Both the position numbers and the translations under genes were made by a program. A stretch of 64,000 nt of DNA from Listeria innocua (GTDB lineage: Bacteria; Bacillota; Bacilli; Lactobacillales; Listeriaceae). The notes beneath the pieces were generated by a model that did no database searches, was not told the origin of the DNA, and was given only the letters and a program-made list of their open reading frames with translations. This document shows, one piece after another, positions 62,865 to 64,000 of the stretch (within the stretch, counting starts at the first letter, position 1; each line of letters opens with the position of its first letter). The stretch is from assembly GCF_028596125.1 (NCBI RefSeq), contig NZ_CP117229.1:1-64000 (forward strand), in the 5' to 3' direction.

Positions 62865-63156
62865 TGTGAAAATTGATGCCGCAAAAGTTGCTGAAGCTAA
62901 AAAATCGGCTGCCATAGTGGAAAAAAGCTTAGAATCAACACATAAAAAATGCAAATCAGTTATTTCTTATGTAGAAGGCGCATCTTGGAGTGGTAAATCG
63001 CGGGACGCTTTCCTTACCTTCATGGAATTAATTGAAAAGTATCATGCTGATGTGAAGAAAAACTATAAAAAGCAAAAGAAAGCATTAACTTCCTTAGAAG
63101 ATTATGTAGAGGATTTTGAGAATACTTCATACTTCAAGGATGTGAAAAGACTATGA
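62857..63156 (+). CDS. EsxB-like WXG100-type protein
   Basis: 99-aa helical hairpin with a WXG turn at ASWSGKSRDAF (Trp44-Gly46), the same residue position as in EsxA. The flanking helices are Ala/Lys/Glu-rich. It lies third in the esxC-like/esxB-like pair, matching the S. aureus order, and is probably a co-secreted partner. AGAGGAGAGG upstream, overlap with both neighbours (8 nt and 4 nt), so the module is tightly coupled. The terminus ends in SYFKDVKRL. Confidence 0.85.
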   Translation: MGNVKIDAAKVAEAKKSAAIVEKSLESTHKKCKSVISYVEGASWSGKSRDAFLTFMELIEKYHADVKKNYKKQKKALTSLEDYVEDFENTSYFKDVKRL

Positions 63157-63854
63157 CAGTGGAAACGATAGACGTATTTTCCCCTGTTGAGTTATACCTT
63201 TTACTTTCTCCAATCGATGCGCAACACTTATTTGGTGTTCCTGACAAGCTTACTTTTTTATTAAAGGGAGAAGATGTTTTTGCTGAAGGGTTTGACCGGC
63301 TCAAGAGTAAAGGGATATTAAATAATGCAGGCGAGCTAACGGATGGCGGCGGCTTTTTGATTGATTCCTTAATTGAATATTATCAAAGTAAAAAGTATGT
63401 GCGTATGAACCAGTTGATGTTTGCTTTTCCAGAAAAAACACCCAATGAACTACTTGTAATGATTGAGATAACTCCTCAAAGAGAATATCGATTTGAACGA
63501 ATGAATAAAATTTATGCGCTAGAAATGATAAAAGATTTCTTTCCGCTCATTCGTAGAGAACCTGGTGAAAGAGAGACTGAGTTTCTAAAAGAAGAATTGA
63601 CTAATGAAGAGCGTAAACGAGCAACTGCTTTTGATCCGGAGAAAAATTTTATTAGTATGGAATTCTTTCATGTGGATGAGGAACCAAAAGAAAAAAACAA
63701 TGCTAAATATTACAAACAGTACTTGGCATTTGAGATGGAAGACAAATTAATGATGATAGATGTTGTAAACGATACCTATTACCATGGAAGTCAGTATGCT
63801 TTATTAAAATTATTGTTTGATGAACTTGAATTTCCTTATGAGGAGGCTAAATAG
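63153..63854 (+). CDS. EssE/EsaE-like (DUF5081-type) type VII accessory protein
   Basis: 233-aa soluble protein beginning VETIDVFSPVELYLLLSPIDAQHLFGVP. No signal peptide or membrane segment is evident. Its position after the esxB-like gene and its size match S. aureus EssE (EsaE), a chaperone that delivers the EssD nuclease toxin to EssC. I infer DUF5081 from context and general appearance, not from a search. It overlaps the previous gene by four bases (ATGA), and its end supplies the Shine-Dalgarno of the next gene. Confidence 0.65.
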   Translation: MTVETIDVFSPVELYLLLSPIDAQHLFGVPDKLTFLLKGEDVFAEGFDRLKSKGILNNAGELTDGGGFLIDSLIEYYQSKKYVRMNQLMFAFPEKTPNELLVMIEITPQREYRFERMNKIYALEMIKDFFPLIRREPGERETEFLKEELTNEERKRATAFDPEKNFISMEFFHVDEEPKEKNNAKYYKQYLAFEMEDKLMMIDVVNDTYYHGSQYALLKLLFDELEFPYEEAK

Positions 63855-64000
63855 ATGGCACAACAAACGATGGGCGGTGCAGGAGCCGCTTCTACAATAG
63901 ATATTAATCCAGATGAAATGACTCATATTGCCAAAGAGCTACTAGCTATTGCCAATGAATTTGAGGGTGTGATAAAACCAGCAATAAATCAGTTAAAAGC
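63855..64000 (+). CDS. Start of an EsxD-like or LXG-type type VII substrate gene (cut by the window end)
   Basis: The reading frame from ATG 63855, one base after the preceding stop, is open to the window end (48 complete codons). It reads MAQQTMGGAGAASTIDI then NPDEMTHIAKELLAIANEFEG, a helical segment. GAGGAGG lies 9 nt upstream. By position it may be EsxD-like (about 100 aa); the N-terminus of a larger LXG-type toxin is the alternative. Confidence 0.7.
   Translation, partial: MAQQTMGGAGAASTIDINPDEMTHIAKELLAIANEFEGVIKPAINQLK

Overview
The window is the origin-proximal end of a Listeria chromosome, linearised at the GTG start of dnaA. It has the low-GC Firmicute order dnaA-dnaN-(MATE)-yaaA-recF-gyrB-gyrA. 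Gene content and order follow L. monocytogenes EGD-e lmo0001 to about lmo0065: a mevalonate operon, qoxABCD, agrBDCA with a CFMFV-type AgrD, gdpP, and an Ess type VII secretion locus. One difference stands out. The agmatine deiminase/putrescine carbamoyltransferase block (lmo0036-lmo0041 in EGD-e, from memory) is absent between the SIS-domain gene and dedA. I recall that block being limited to L. monocytogenes lineages I/II and L. ivanovii, so this is more likely L. monocytogenes lineage III/IV or a close relative such as L. innocua. I cannot decide between these from this window.

Layout. 1-10.3 kb: replication genes, with oriC (DnaA boxes, DnaA-trio-like repeats, AT-rich unwinding region) in the dnaA-dnaN gap. 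10.4-12.5 kb: cardiolipin synthase and a GNAT acetyltransferase. 12.6-15.6 kb: mevalonate kinase, diphosphomevalonate decarboxylase and phosphomevalonate kinase. 15.6-19.9 kb: a structured leader and the aa3-type quinol oxidase. 20.1-29.5 kb: sugar uptake, with a GH1 6-phospho-beta-glucosidase, a secreted C39-like peptidase, a GntR-controlled mannose-family PTS with a SIS protein, CutC, and a beta-glucoside PTS gene behind a RAT/terminator antitermination switch. 29.5-31 kb: an S66 peptidase whose 3' end contains a parS site, an LhrC-family-like sRNA (probably Rli22) and a small membrane protein. 31-39 kb: a LacI-controlled locus of HAD phosphatase, ROK kinase, GH9 glycosidase, lone EIIC and SIS deglycase/isomerase. 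39-52 kb: DedA, arginine deiminase, rpsF-ssb-rpsR, a PepSY lipoprotein, agrBDCA, gdpP-rplI-dnaB and purA with PurBoxes. 52.3-64 kb: the type VII locus esxA / esaA-essA-esaB-essB-essC / esxC-like-esxB-like-essE-like and the truncated start of an EsxD-like gene, the same order as the Staphylococcus aureus essC1-type locus.

Regulation can be read in several places. cre-like sites overlap or adjoin the promoters of three sugar loci. The GntR and LacI loci each have two copies of their operator 95-96 bp apart, which suits DNA looping, and each has a further operator-like match inside a coding region. The least explained parts are the variable-looking EssC C-terminus with the genes after it, the paired inverted repeats around the esxA -10 box, and the structured qoxA leader.
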